NCBI GenBank assembly: GCA_047602365.1
Contig: JASGHM010000001.1
Span: 744,001 to 808,000 of the forward strand
Direction of reading: 5' to 3'
DNA length: 64,000 nucleotides
Source of the DNA: Piscinibacter sp047602365
GTDB lineage: Bacteria > Pseudomonadota > Gammaproteobacteria > Burkholderiales > Burkholderiaceae_C
Position numbers and translations under genes: made by a program. Under the pieces are notes generated by a model. The model searched no databases and had not been told where the DNA came from. It saw nothing but the letters and a program-made list of their open reading frames with translations. Of this stretch, positions 25,349 to 33,628 are shown piece by piece (positions within the stretch are counted from its first letter, which is position 1; each line of letters starts with the position of its first letter).

Positions 25349-25941
25349 GCGGCCACCCCGCCGGCGGCCGGCTTGGGCGCGCGGTCGCGCGCGATCAGCC
25401 ACTCGGCGAAGGCATCGAGGCTGGCGTGCACGCGCGTGCCCGGCACCTTCTCGCACAACTCGGCGACCTGCGCGTCGCTCATGCGCTCGGGCGCCGCCTT
25501 GCCGGTGCGCACCAGGTGCGGCTCGCAGCCCACTGCCACGCCGGCCTGCAGGTCGCGCAACACGTCGCCGACCACCGGCACGTCGGCCAGGTCGACGCCG
25601 AAGCGCTCGCCGATCTGGCGGAACAGCCCGGGCATCGGCTTGCGGCAGTCGCAGCCGTCCTCGGGTGCATGCGGGCAGAAGAACACCGCGTCGATGCGGC
25701 CGCCGTGCTTGGCCAGCATCTGGTGCATCTTCACGTGCATCGCATTGAGCGTGGCCATGTCGAACAGGCCGCGGCCGATGCCCGACTGGTTGCTCGCCAC
25801 CACGGTGTGCCAGCCGTTGTGGTTCAGGCGTGCGATCGCCTCGAGCGCGCCGGGCACCGGCGTCCACTCCTCGGGCGACTTGACGTAGTCGTCGCGGTCC
25901 TCGTTGATGGTGCCGTCGCGGTCGAGGATGACGAGTCTCAT
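25345..25941 (-). CDS. gmhB: D-glycero-beta-D-manno-heptose-1,7-bisphosphate 7-phosphatase
   Basis: A HAD-family phosphatase (198 residues from ATG 25941; 203 from ATG 25956) in ADP-heptose synthesis for LPS inner core. The N-terminal VILDRDGTINEDRDDYV holds the two catalytic aspartates. SNQSGIGRG is motif 2. A zinc-binding CPHAPEDGCDCRKP loop (around 105-118) is specific to the GmhB/HisB type. The shorter start is preferred because homologues begin directly at the catalytic strand. The stop overlaps the plsC start. Confidence 0.92.
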   Translation of the reverse strand: MRLVILDRDGTINEDRDDYVKSPEEWTPVPGALEAIARLNHNGWHTVVASNQSGIGRGLFDMATLNAMHVKMHQMLAKHGGRIDAVFFCPHAPEDGCDCRKPMPGLFRQIGERFGVDLADVPVVGDVLRDLQAGVAVGCEPHLVRTGKAAPERMSDAQVAELCEKVPGTRVHASLDAFAEWLIARDRAPKPAAGGVAA

Positions 25942-25963
25942 GGCAGGGGTGTGCATGGGCGAC

Positions 25964-28070
25964 CTAGCTGGCCAGCTTCGACAGGTCGGCCACGCGGTTC
26001 ATCGCCGCGTGCAGCCGGGCCAGCAGGCCGAGGCGGTTGGCGCGCAGCTTCGGGTCCTCGGCGTTGACCATCACGGTGTCGAAGAAGGCATCGACCGGCG
26101 CCTTCAGCGCCGCCAGCGCCTGCAGCGAGGCGGTGTAGTCGCCGGCCTCGAAGGACTTCTCCGAGCGCGGCGTCACCGCCTCCAGCGCATCGGCCAGCGC
26201 CCGCTCGGCAGGCTCGACGAACAGCGTGGGCTCGGTCACCGGGGCGACCTTCTCCTCGCTCTTCTTCAGGATGTTGCCGACGCGCTTGTTGGCCGCGGCC
26301 AGCGGCTGCGACTCGGGGAGGGCCTTGAAGGCGTGCACGGCGGCCAGCCGCTTCGGGAACTCGGCCCAGCGCGGCGGACGCGCCTCGATCACCGCCTCCA
26401 CGTCCTGCACCTGGTGGCCGGCCTCGCGCAGGTAGCCGACCAGGCGCTCGCGCAGGAAGTAGTTCAGCTCGGCATGGGCCTGGCCGTGCGAAGCCGGGAA
26501 GGCGGCGAAGGCGGCCGACACCAGGTGCGCCAGTTCCAGCGGCAGCTCGCGCTCGATCAGCATGCGGATCAGCCCCAGCGCATGGCGGCGCAGCGCAAAC
26601 GGATCCTTGTCGCCGGTGGGCACCTGGCCGATGCCGAACAGGCCGGCCAGCGTCTCGAGCTTGTCGGCCAGCGCCACCGCCAGGCCGGTGGCTGTTGCGC
26701 GGCAGCGTGTCGCCCGCGAAGCGCGGCTTGTAGTGGTCCTCGATCGCGAAGGCGATGTCCTCGGCCAGGCCGTCGTGGCGCGCGTAATAGCCGCCCATGA
26801 TGCCCTGCAGTTCGGGGAACTCGCCGACCATGTCGGTCAGCAGGTCGGCCTTGGCGAGCATCGCGGCCTGGTCGGCCTGCTTCGCCAGCACCTCGCCGCC
26901 GAGCGCCTTGCCGATCTCCGCAGCGATGCGGCGCACCCGCTCGACGCGTTCGCCCATCGTTCCCAGCTTCGCGTGGTAGACCACCTTGGCCAGGCCGTCG
27001 ACGCGCGAGGCCAGCGTCTTGCGCCGGTCCTGGTCGAAGAAGAACTTGGCGTCGGCCAGGCGCGGTCGCACCACGCGCTCGTTGCCGCCGATCACGCGGC
27101 TGGCGTCGGCCGGGCGGATGTTGCTGACGACGAGGAACTTGTGCGTCAGCTTGCCTTCGGCGTCGAGCAGCGGGAAGTACTTCTGGTTGGCCTTCATCGT
27201 CAGGATCAGGCATTCCTGCGGCACGGCCAGGAAGTCCGGCTCGAACTGGCACAGCAGCACGTTGGGCCGCTCGACCAGCGCGGTCACCTCGTCGAGAAGC
27301 GCCTCGTCGTCGATCGGCTTCAGGCCCTCCTTGGCCGCCGCGACGTTCAGCTGGCGCAGCAGTTCGCCGTGGCGCGCCGCGAAGCCGGGGATCACGCCGC
27401 CCTGCTCTTCCAGCTGGCGGGCGTAGTGGTCGGCATCGAGCAGTTGCACCGGGTCGACCTGCGCCTCGAAGCGGTGGCCGCGCGTCTGGCGGCCGGCGCT
27501 CAGGCCCAGCGCCGTCACCGGCACGACCTCGGCGCCGTGCAGCGCCACCAGGCCATGCGCCGGGCGCACGAAGTTGACGCTGCTCCAGCCGTCGGCCAGC
27601 TGGTACTGCATCACCTTCGGGATCGGCAGCGCGGCGAGCGCCTCGGTCAAGGCCTTCTGCAGGCCCTCAGCGAGCGTCGCGCCCTTGACGATGCTATCGA
27701 GGAACAGCGCCTCGGCCTTGCCGTCCATCTGGCGCTTCAGCGCCGGCACGGCACTGGCGTCGGCACCGACGGCGGCCAGCTTCTTCAGCAACGCCGGCGT
27801 TGCTGCGAGGTCGGCGCCCAGGCCCACCGCCACCGGCATCAGCTTGACCGACACGCTGCGGTCGGCCGCGCTGGCGTGCACGGCGGAGACATGCACCGCC
27901 AGCCGCCGCGGCGAGGCGAACGGCGTCACCGCCGAATGCTCGCCGGCCAGCCCCTGGGCACGCAGGCCCTTGGCGATGTCGGCGGCGAAGGCCTCGCCCA
28001 GCTTCTTCAGCGACTTCGGCGGCAGTTCCTCGACGAACAGTTCGACGAGAAGATTCTTCGTGGTGGTCAT
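25964..28070 (-). CDS. glyS: Glycine-tRNA ligase beta subunit, interrupted by an apparent +1 frameshift
   Basis: The beta subunit of the tetrameric bacterial glycyl-tRNA synthetase, expected about 700 residues. The first part reads normally from MTTTKNLLVELFVEELPPKS to AGDTLPRN, then the frame is lost. The continuation ATGLAVALADKLETLAG...VADLSKLAS lies one base away, with the stop at 25964. Removing one base (T at 26693 on the + strand) restores a full-length protein; total length 2107 is one more than a multiple of three. The gene is essential in this type of synthetase, so a sequencing error is the likeliest explanation. The start is 2 bases downstream of glyQ. Confidence 0.93.
26693..26693 (-). 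other. Probable extra base causing glyS frameshift
   Basis: On the gene strand the sequence CGCAAC-A-GCCACCGGC reads N-S-H-R in the upstream frame, but N-A-T-G-L-A-V-A-L-A-D after deleting the A. The latter matches the conserved GlyS region before the ADKLETL motif. Confidence 0.8.
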
Positions 28071-28072
28071 GC

Positions 28073-28993
28073 TCAGGCCGCCTTCTTCTGCGCGAGCTGC
28101 GCGACCACTTCGTCGGCCCATGCTTTCGGCGCCATCGGGAAGCCGAGGCGCGCCCGGCTGTCGAGATAACTCTGCGCCACCGCGCGCGCCAGCGTGCGGA
28201 TGCGGCCGATGTAGGCGGCGCGTTCGGTCACGCTGATCGCGCCGCGCGCGTCGAGCAGGTTGAAGGTGTGCGCCGCCTTGAGCAGCTGTTCGTAGGCGGG
28301 CAGCGCAAGCTGCTGCTCCATCAGGTACTTGCTCTGCTTTTCGTGGGCGGCGAAGGCCGTGAGCAGGAACTCGACGTCGCTGTGCTCGAAGTTGTAGGTG
28401 CTCTGCTCGACCTCGTTCTGGTGGTAGACGTCGCCGTACTTCATCGTCTCGGTCCACTGCAGGTCGTAGACGTTGTCGACGCCCTGCAGGTACATCGCCA
28501 GGCGCTCCAGGCCGTAGGTGATCTCGCCGGTGATCGGCTTGCAGTCGATGCCGCCGACCTGCTGGAAGTAGGTGAACTGCGTCACCTCCATGCCGTTGAG
28601 CCAGACCTCCCAGCCCAGGCCCCAGCAGCCCAGCGTCGGGTTCTCCCAGTCGTCCTCGACGAAGCGGATGTCGTTGACCTTGAGGTCGAAGCCCAGCGCC
28701 TCCAGCGAGCCGAGGTAGAGCTCGAGGATGTTGGCCGGCGCCGGCTTCAGCACCACCTGGTACTGGTAGTAGTGCTGCAGGCGGTTCGGGTTCTGGCCGT
28801 AGCGGCCGTCCTTGGGCCGGCGGCTGGGCTGCACGTAGGCGGCCTTCCAGGGCTCGGGGCCGATGGCGCGCAGGAAGGTGGCGGTGTGGCTGGTGCCGGC
28901 ACCGACTTCCATGTCGTAGGGCTGAAGCAGCGCGCAGCCCTGGCGGTCCCAGTAGTCTTGCAGTCGGAGGATGATTTGCTGGAAGGTGAGCAT
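28073..28993 (-). CDS. glyQ: Glycine-tRNA ligase alpha subunit
   Basis: A 306-residue catalytic alpha subunit. The class II synthetase features are plain: QDYWDRQGCALLQPYDMEVGAGT (around 11-33), RRPKDGRYGQNPNRLQHYYQ (around 58-77) and GWEVWLNGMEVTQFTYFQQVGG (around 127-148). Together with GlyS it charges tRNA-Gly. glyQ and glyS are 2 bases apart and co-translated. Confidence 0.97.
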   Translation of the reverse strand: MLTFQQIILRLQDYWDRQGCALLQPYDMEVGAGTSHTATFLRAIGPEPWKAAYVQPSRRPKDGRYGQNPNRLQHYYQYQVVLKPAPANILELYLGSLEALGFDLKVNDIRFVEDDWENPTLGCWGLGWEVWLNGMEVTQFTYFQQVGGIDCKPITGEITYGLERLAMYLQGVDNVYDLQWTETMKYGDVYHQNEVEQSTYNFEHSDVEFLLTAFAAHEKQSKYLMEQQLALPAYEQLLKAAHTFNLLDARGAISVTERAAYIGRIRTLARAVAQSYLDSRARLGFPMAPKAWADEVVAQLAQKKAA

Positions 28994-29021
28994 GGCGGGC
29001 CGCGAAGGTCGACCGGCGATT

Positions 29022-30530
29022 TTACGGGCCGGCCCTGGGCCGCATGGCCGCGCCCAGCACCGCCAGCGCGAGCAGCCCGAGCGGCCACAGGCCGAAGCGC
29101 GAGGCCCAGCTGGCGAACGGCGTGTTGCCCTCGCGGCCCTGGGCGCGGCCCTCGAGCACGCCGCGGGTGTGCGGCGCGAGCCAGTGGGTCACCTTGCCGC
29201 GGTGGTCGATGACCACCGTCGCGCCGGTGTTGGTGGCGCGCAGCATCGGTCGCTGCAGCTCGAGGCTGCGCAGCCGCGAGATGTGCAGGTGCTGGTCGAC
29301 GGCGATCGACTCGCCGAACCAGCCGATGTTGCTCAGGTTGGCGAGGATGGTCGGCGCGGCGGACGGGTCGGTGAAACGCGCCGCCAGTTCCTCGCCGAAC
29401 AGGTCCTCGTAGCAGATGTTCGGGCCGATGCGCTCGCCCTTGACGACGAAGGGCGGTGTCACCAGCGGCCCGCGGTTGAAGTCGCCGAGCGGGATGTTCA
29501 TCAGGTCGGTGAACCAGCGGAAGGTCGCCGGAATGAACTCGCCGAAGGGCACCAGGTGCTGCTTGTCGTAGCGGTACGGCGGCTGGCCGGCGGCAAACCC
29601 GGCGGCCGAGTTGGTATAGCCGCTGCGCTCGTCGCCCAGCGGCACGCCGATCAGCGCCGCCGTCGGGCCCTGGCCGAAACGCTGCTGCAGGCCGTCCCAC
29701 AGGCCCTCGGGCATCTGCTGCGGCAGGAAGGGGATGGCCGTCTCCGGCGCGATCACCAGGTCGCTGCTCGCCGCCGCCAGCGCGCCGACATGCCACTCCA
29801 GCGCCGCGGCCTGGTGGCTGCTCTCGAACTTCTCGTCCTGCGGGATGTTGCCTTGCAGCAGCGTCACCGACAGCGTGCCGGTCGGCCGGGTGAATTCCGG
29901 CGTGCCGAGCAGCGCCGGCGCCGCCAGCAGCAGCAAGGGCAGTGCCGCACCACGCAGCCAGGAGGCCGCCGAACGGTCGGGCTGGAGCACCGGAAGCGCC
30001 GCGACCAGTGCGGCCACCGCGCCGATGCCGTAGACACCGACCCAGGGCGCCCAGGACGCCAGCGGGCCGTCGACATGTGCGTAGCCCGCTGCCACCCAGG
30101 GAAAACCGGTGAACAGCACGCCACGGGCCAGTTCGGCGAGCAGCCAGACCGCGGCGAACAGCAGTGCATCGCCGAGCGGCCGGCCGCGGCGCCAGCGCGC
30201 GAAGGCGGCCAGCGCCGCCGCCAGGTAGAGCGACAGGAAGGCCGCCAACGCCAGCACGGCGGCCGCCGCCATCCAGGCCGGCAGCCCGCCGTAGCGGTGC
30301 ATGCTGATGAACAGCCAGCCGGTGCCGGCCGCCACCCAGGCGGTACCGAAGCCGGCGCCGAGCAGCGCCGCGCGACGTGGTGCGACGCGGCCGGCACGCC
30401 AGGCCAGCAGCCCGACGCAGGCGATCTGCAGCCACCAAGCCTCGGTGTGGACGTAGGCCAGGGTCTGCAACGCCCCCAGCGCCAGCGCGGCCGCCAGGTC
30501 CAGCGGCCAGGGCCAAGCCGGCCGGTTCAT
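29022..30530 (-). CDS. lnt: Apolipoprotein N-acyltransferase
   Basis: A 502-residue inner-membrane enzyme adding the third acyl chain to lipoproteins. N-terminal membrane helices fill about residues 10-205. The periplasmic nitrilase domain follows, with the catalytic triad in VIAPETAIPFLPQ (Glu, about 260), YDKQHLVPFGEF (Lys, about 320) and NICYEDLFGEEL (Cys, about 373). The ATG at 30530 overlaps the stop of the CorC-like gene (TGATG), reproducing the conserved ybeX-lnt pair. Confidence 0.96.
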   Translation of the reverse strand: MNRPAWPWPLDLAAALALGALQTLAYVHTEAWWLQIACVGLLAWRAGRVAPRRAALLGAGFGTAWVAAGTGWLFISMHRYGGLPAWMAAAAVLALAAFLSLYLAAALAAFARWRRGRPLGDALLFAAVWLLAELARGVLFTGFPWVAAGYAHVDGPLASWAPWVGVYGIGAVAALVAALPVLQPDRSAASWLRGAALPLLLLAAPALLGTPEFTRPTGTLSVTLLQGNIPQDEKFESSHQAAALEWHVGALAAASSDLVIAPETAIPFLPQQMPEGLWDGLQQRFGQGPTAALIGVPLGDERSGYTNSAAGFAAGQPPYRYDKQHLVPFGEFIPATFRWFTDLMNIPLGDFNRGPLVTPPFVVKGERIGPNICYEDLFGEELAARFTDPSAAPTILANLSNIGWFGESIAVDQHLHISRLRSLELQRPMLRATNTGATVVIDHRGKVTHWLAPHTRGVLEGRAQGREGNTPFASWASRFGLWPLGLLALAVLGAAMRPRAGP

Positions 30531-31426
30531 CAGGCGCCGTCGGAGCCGAGCACCTCTTCCGGCGCCCGCGTCACCTTGAACCAGCGCACCGCGCCGCCGC
30601 GCGTCAGCATCACCGTGAACAGCAGCGGGCCGACCTGGGTGGCCTCGCCGCGCCTGGGCACGCGGCCCAGTTCATGGGCGACCAGGCCGCCGATGGTGTC
30701 GAAGGCCTCGGCCGGCAGCGCCGTGCCGAACACCTCGTTGACCGCCTCGATGGCGGCGTCGCCGGCCACACGCTGGCTGCCGTCGGCCAGCGTGTAGACA
30801 CCGGACTCGCCGTCCTTGTCGTCGAATTCGTCCTCGATTTCGCCGACGATCTCTTCCAGCACGTCCTCGATGGTGATCAGCCCGGCCGTGCTGCCGAACT
30901 CGTCGATCACGATCGCCAGGTGGTTGCGGTTCGAGCGGAAGTCGCGCAGCAGGTCGTTCAGGCCCTTGGATTCGGGCACGAACACCGCCGGGCGCAGCAG
31001 CGTGCGCAGGTTCAGCTCCGGGGCGCGCTGCAGCTTGAGCAGGTCCTTGGCCATCAGGATGCCGATGACGTTCTCGCGCGCGCCCTCGTACACCGGGAAG
31101 CGCGAGTGGCCGGTGGCGATGACGGTGTGCAGCACCTCGTCGTAGGCGGCGTCGATGTCGAGCAGGTCCATGCGCGGCGCGGCCACCATCACGTCGCCGG
31201 CGGTCAGGTCGGCCATGCGCAGCACGCCCTCGAGCATCAGGCGCGACTCGGGGGCGATCAGCTCGCGGTTCTCGGCGTCGGCCAGCGTGGAGATCAGCTC
31301 GTCGCGCGAGTCGGGGCCGGGCGAGACGAATTCGACCAGCTTGCGGAACAGGGTGCGCCGTTCGGCGCCAGGGGGCGCGCCGCGTTCGCCGGGGCGGGAC
31401 GGGCGCGCTGGATGGGGGTCGGACAT
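30530..31426 (-). CDS. CorC/YbeX-type CBS-domain protein
   Basis: A 298-residue cytoplasmic protein with two CBS motifs (about residues 75-200: VMVAAPRMDLLDIDAAYDEV and LNDLLRDFRSNRNHLAIVIDEFGSTAGLITIEDVLEE) and a C-terminal CorC_HlyC domain ending around 285. Members are implicated in Mg2+/Co2+ efflux or ribosome/heat-shock functions. The N-terminal 20 residues are disordered and Pro/Arg-rich. It lies upstream of lnt as in most proteobacteria. Confidence 0.94.
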   Translation of the reverse strand: MSDPHPARPSRPGERGAPPGAERRTLFRKLVEFVSPGPDSRDELISTLADAENRELIAPESRLMLEGVLRMADLTAGDVMVAAPRMDLLDIDAAYDEVLHTVIATGHSRFPVYEGARENVIGILMAKDLLKLQRAPELNLRTLLRPAVFVPESKGLNDLLRDFRSNRNHLAIVIDEFGSTAGLITIEDVLEEIVGEIEDEFDDKDGESGVYTLADGSQRVAGDAAIEAVNEVFGTALPAEAFDTIGGLVAHELGRVPRRGEATQVGPLLFTVMLTRGGAVRWFKVTRAPEEVLGSDGA

Positions 31427-31501
31427 CGCGCTGGCGCGAGGGAAAGTTCCGGGAGGTCGCTAGCTTACCCGAACGGGTGTGACAGCCGGCACGCTCCTCG
31501 C

Positions 31502-31530
31502 TTGACACGTCTGGTACCTTGAACCACAGT
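31502..31530 (+). promoter_or_regulatory. Candidate sigma-70 promoter for the CobW-type gene
   Basis: A perfect -35 TTGACA (31502-31507), a 17-bp spacer and a weak -10 CACAGT (31525-31530), 47 bases upstream of the ATG at 31578. The -10 matches consensus at only three positions, so this is tentative. I saw no Zur-type palindrome. Confidence 0.35.
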
Positions 31531-31577
31531 CACGGCCCCCCATTTCGGCCGTTTGCGCATTCTTCCGAGGCTCCCCC

Positions 31578-32618
31578 ATGGCTCTGATTCCCGCCACCAT
31601 CCTGACCGGCTTCCTGGGCTCGGGCAAGACGACCCTGCTCAAGCGTGTGCTCACCGAGGCCCACGGCCAGAAGATCGCGGTGATCGAGAACGAGTTCGGC
31701 GACGAGAACATCGACAACGAGATCCTCGTCCAGGACACCCAGGAGCAGATCATCCAGCTCAACAACGGCTGCGTCTGCTGCACCATCCGCGAGGACCTGC
31801 GCACGACGCTGTCCGACCTGGCGGACAAGCGCCGCAAGGGCGAGATCGACTTCGACCGCGTCGTCATCGAGACCACCGGCCTGGCCGACCCCGGCCCGGT
31901 GGCGCAGACCTTCTTCATGGACGACGAGATCGCCGAGAGCTACCTGCTCGACTCCATCCTGACCCTGGTCGACGCCAAGCACGGCGACGGACAGCTCGAC
32001 ACGCGGCAAGAGGCGCGCCGCCAGATCGGCTTCGCCGACCAGATCTTCATCAGCAAGGCCGACCTGGTCGACGACGCGACGGTCGACGCGCTGATCCACC
32101 GCGTCAAGCACATGAACCCGCGTGCACCGCAGCGCAAGGTCAACTTTGGCGAGGTGCCGATCGCCGAGGTGTTCGACCTGCGCGGCTTCAACCTCAACGC
32201 CAAGCTGGACATCGACCCGGAGTTCCTCTCCGGCGACGGCCACGGTCATGACCACCACGATCACGACCATGACCACGAACATGGCGAGCACTGCGACCAC
32301 CCGCACCACCACCACCACGACGACGACGTGAAGTCCTTCGTGTTCCGCTCCGACAAGGCCTTCAACCCGGCCAAGCTGGAGGACTTCCTCGGCGCCATCG
32401 TGCAGGTCTACGGACCGAAGATGCTGCGCTACAAGGGCGTGCTGAACATGAAGGGCAGCGACCGCAAGGTGATCTTCCAGGGCGTGCACCAGCTGATGGG
32501 CAGCGACCTGGGCCCGAAATGGGCGCCTGGCGAGAAGAAGACCAGCAAGATGGTGTTCATCGGGCTGGACCTGCCGCGCGACGTGTTCATGCAGGGCCTG
32601 GAAGGCTGCCTGGCCTGA
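31578..32618 (+). CDS. CobW/COG0523-family G3E GTPase with His-rich metal tail
   Basis: A 346-residue P-loop GTPase predicted to insert or traffic metal ions. Walker A is GFLGSGKTT (11-19), the family CxCC motif is GCVCCTI (Cys65, Cys67, Cys68), and the NKxD equivalent is SKADLVDD. Between the GTPase and C-terminal CobW_C domains, residues about 219-250 are almost entirely His, Asp and Glu, a flexible metal-loading segment. The client could be zinc, cobalt or nickel enzymes. The window encodes a B12-dependent enzyme (IcmF) and zinc hydrolases, but no B12 synthesis genes. Confidence 0.94.
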   Translation: MALIPATILTGFLGSGKTTLLKRVLTEAHGQKIAVIENEFGDENIDNEILVQDTQEQIIQLNNGCVCCTIREDLRTTLSDLADKRRKGEIDFDRVVIETTGLADPGPVAQTFFMDDEIAESYLLDSILTLVDAKHGDGQLDTRQEARRQIGFADQIFISKADLVDDATVDALIHRVKHMNPRAPQRKVNFGEVPIAEVFDLRGFNLNAKLDIDPEFLSGDGHGHDHHDHDHDHEHGEHCDHPHHHHHDDDVKSFVFRSDKAFNPAKLEDFLGAIVQVYGPKMLRYKGVLNMKGSDRKVIFQGVHQLMGSDLGPKWAPGEKKTSKMVFIGLDLPRDVFMQGLEGCLA

Positions 32619-32631
32619 AAACTCACATGGC

Positions 32632-32637
32632 TACAAT
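32632..32637 (+). promoter_or_regulatory. Candidate -10 hexamer for dksA
   Basis: TACAAT, close to consensus TATAAT, followed by the GC-rich discriminator CCGCCGCGCC. It lies 78 bases upstream of the dksA GTG. No convincing -35 is seen at 16-18 bp spacing. Confidence 0.35.
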
Positions 32638-32715
32638 CCGCCGCGCCTGAAACCGGGCTCAGCCGTCGCCCGCGCCTTGCGGACGGGGTATAACCGCCGC
32701 TGCGAGGAGACTCCC

Positions 32716-33594
32716 GTGAGCAAGACACCGGCCACCAAAGCAAGCGCAAAGAAAGCTGCCGCCAAACCCGCCGCACCCGCGGCCAAGGCCAAGCCGGCCG
32801 CCAAGGCGGCGGCCCCCGCCAAGAAGGCGGCGCCCGTCAAGGCCGCCGCGAAGACTGCGCCGGCCAAGGCGGCGCCTGCGAAGACACCCGCCAAGGCGCC
32901 GGCGGCCAAGGCCGTCGCCGCCCCGCCCCCTGCTCCCAAACCGATCACGCCGCCCGCGGCACCTCCCGCTCCCACCAAACCGATGGCCACGACCCGTTCC
33001 TCCAAGGCAGCCCCGCCCCCGCCGGTGAGCGCGCCGCTGCCGCCGGCCACGTCCCGCTTCGCCGACCGTTTCGCCCCGCCTCGGCCGCCCACCCGACAGA
33101 TGAACAACCTCGGACTCGACACCCCCAAGCCGACGCAGAAATCCGATCCCAAGCTCGCCAATGCCTGGAAGAGCAAGGCTGGCCGCGACCTCTCCGAGGA
33201 CGAACTGCTGGCCATGCCGGAATCGGAGTACATGAACGACAAGCAGCTGGAGTTCTTCCGCCACAAGCTGCAGACGCTGAAGGATGACCTGCTGTCCAAT
33301 GCCGGCGAGACCACCGAGCACCTGCGCGAGGACACCTCCATCGTCCCGGACCCGGCCGACCGGGCGACGATCGAGGAGGAGCACGCGCTGGAGCTGCGCA
33401 CCCGCGACCGCGAGCGCAAGCTGCTGAAGAAGATTTCACAGTCGCTGGGCCGCATCGACGCCGGCGACTACGGTTTCTGTGACGAAACCGGCGAGCCGAT
33501 CGGCCTGGGCCGCCTGATCGCGCGACCGACCGCTACACTGTCCCTCGAAGCCCAGCAACGGCGCGAGCTGAAACAGAAGATGTTCGGCGACTGA
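32716..33594 (+). CDS. dksA: RNA polymerase-binding protein DksA with long Ala/Lys/Pro-rich N-terminal extension
   Basis: Binds the RNA polymerase secondary channel and with ppGpp controls stringent-response promoters. The DksA core occupies about residues 175-292: a coiled coil (RHKLQTLKDDLLSNAGETTEHLREDTSIVPDPADRATIEEEHALE, quoted in parts) with the tip DPADR, then the globular GDYGFCDETGEPIGLGRL and ARPTATLSLEAQQRRELKQ. Only one of the four zinc-ligand cysteines (Cys in GFCDE) is kept, so it is probably zinc-free. Residues 1-110 are repeats of AKKAA/PAKAA type, resembling a histone H1 tail. The GTG at 32716 has GAGGAG upstream. Confidence 0.93.
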   Translation: MSKTPATKASAKKAAAKPAAPAAKAKPAAKAAAPAKKAAPVKAAAKTAPAKAAPAKTPAKAPAAKAVAAPPPAPKPITPPAAPPAPTKPMATTRSSKAAPPPPVSAPLPPATSRFADRFAPPRPPTRQMNNLGLDTPKPTQKSDPKLANAWKSKAGRDLSEDELLAMPESEYMNDKQLEFFRHKLQTLKDDLLSNAGETTEHLREDTSIVPDPADRATIEEEHALELRTRDRERKLLKKISQSLGRIDAGDYGFCDETGEPIGLGRLIARPTATLSLEAQQRRELKQKMFGD

Positions 33595-33628
33595 GCCCGC
33601 GGCCCGGTCGTCGTTCGCCCCATCCGTC

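Noticed and set aside
32122..32331. Small Thr/Ser-rich open frame inside the CobW-type gene
   Set aside because: Frame-shifted image of the His-rich codons; not a separate gene.
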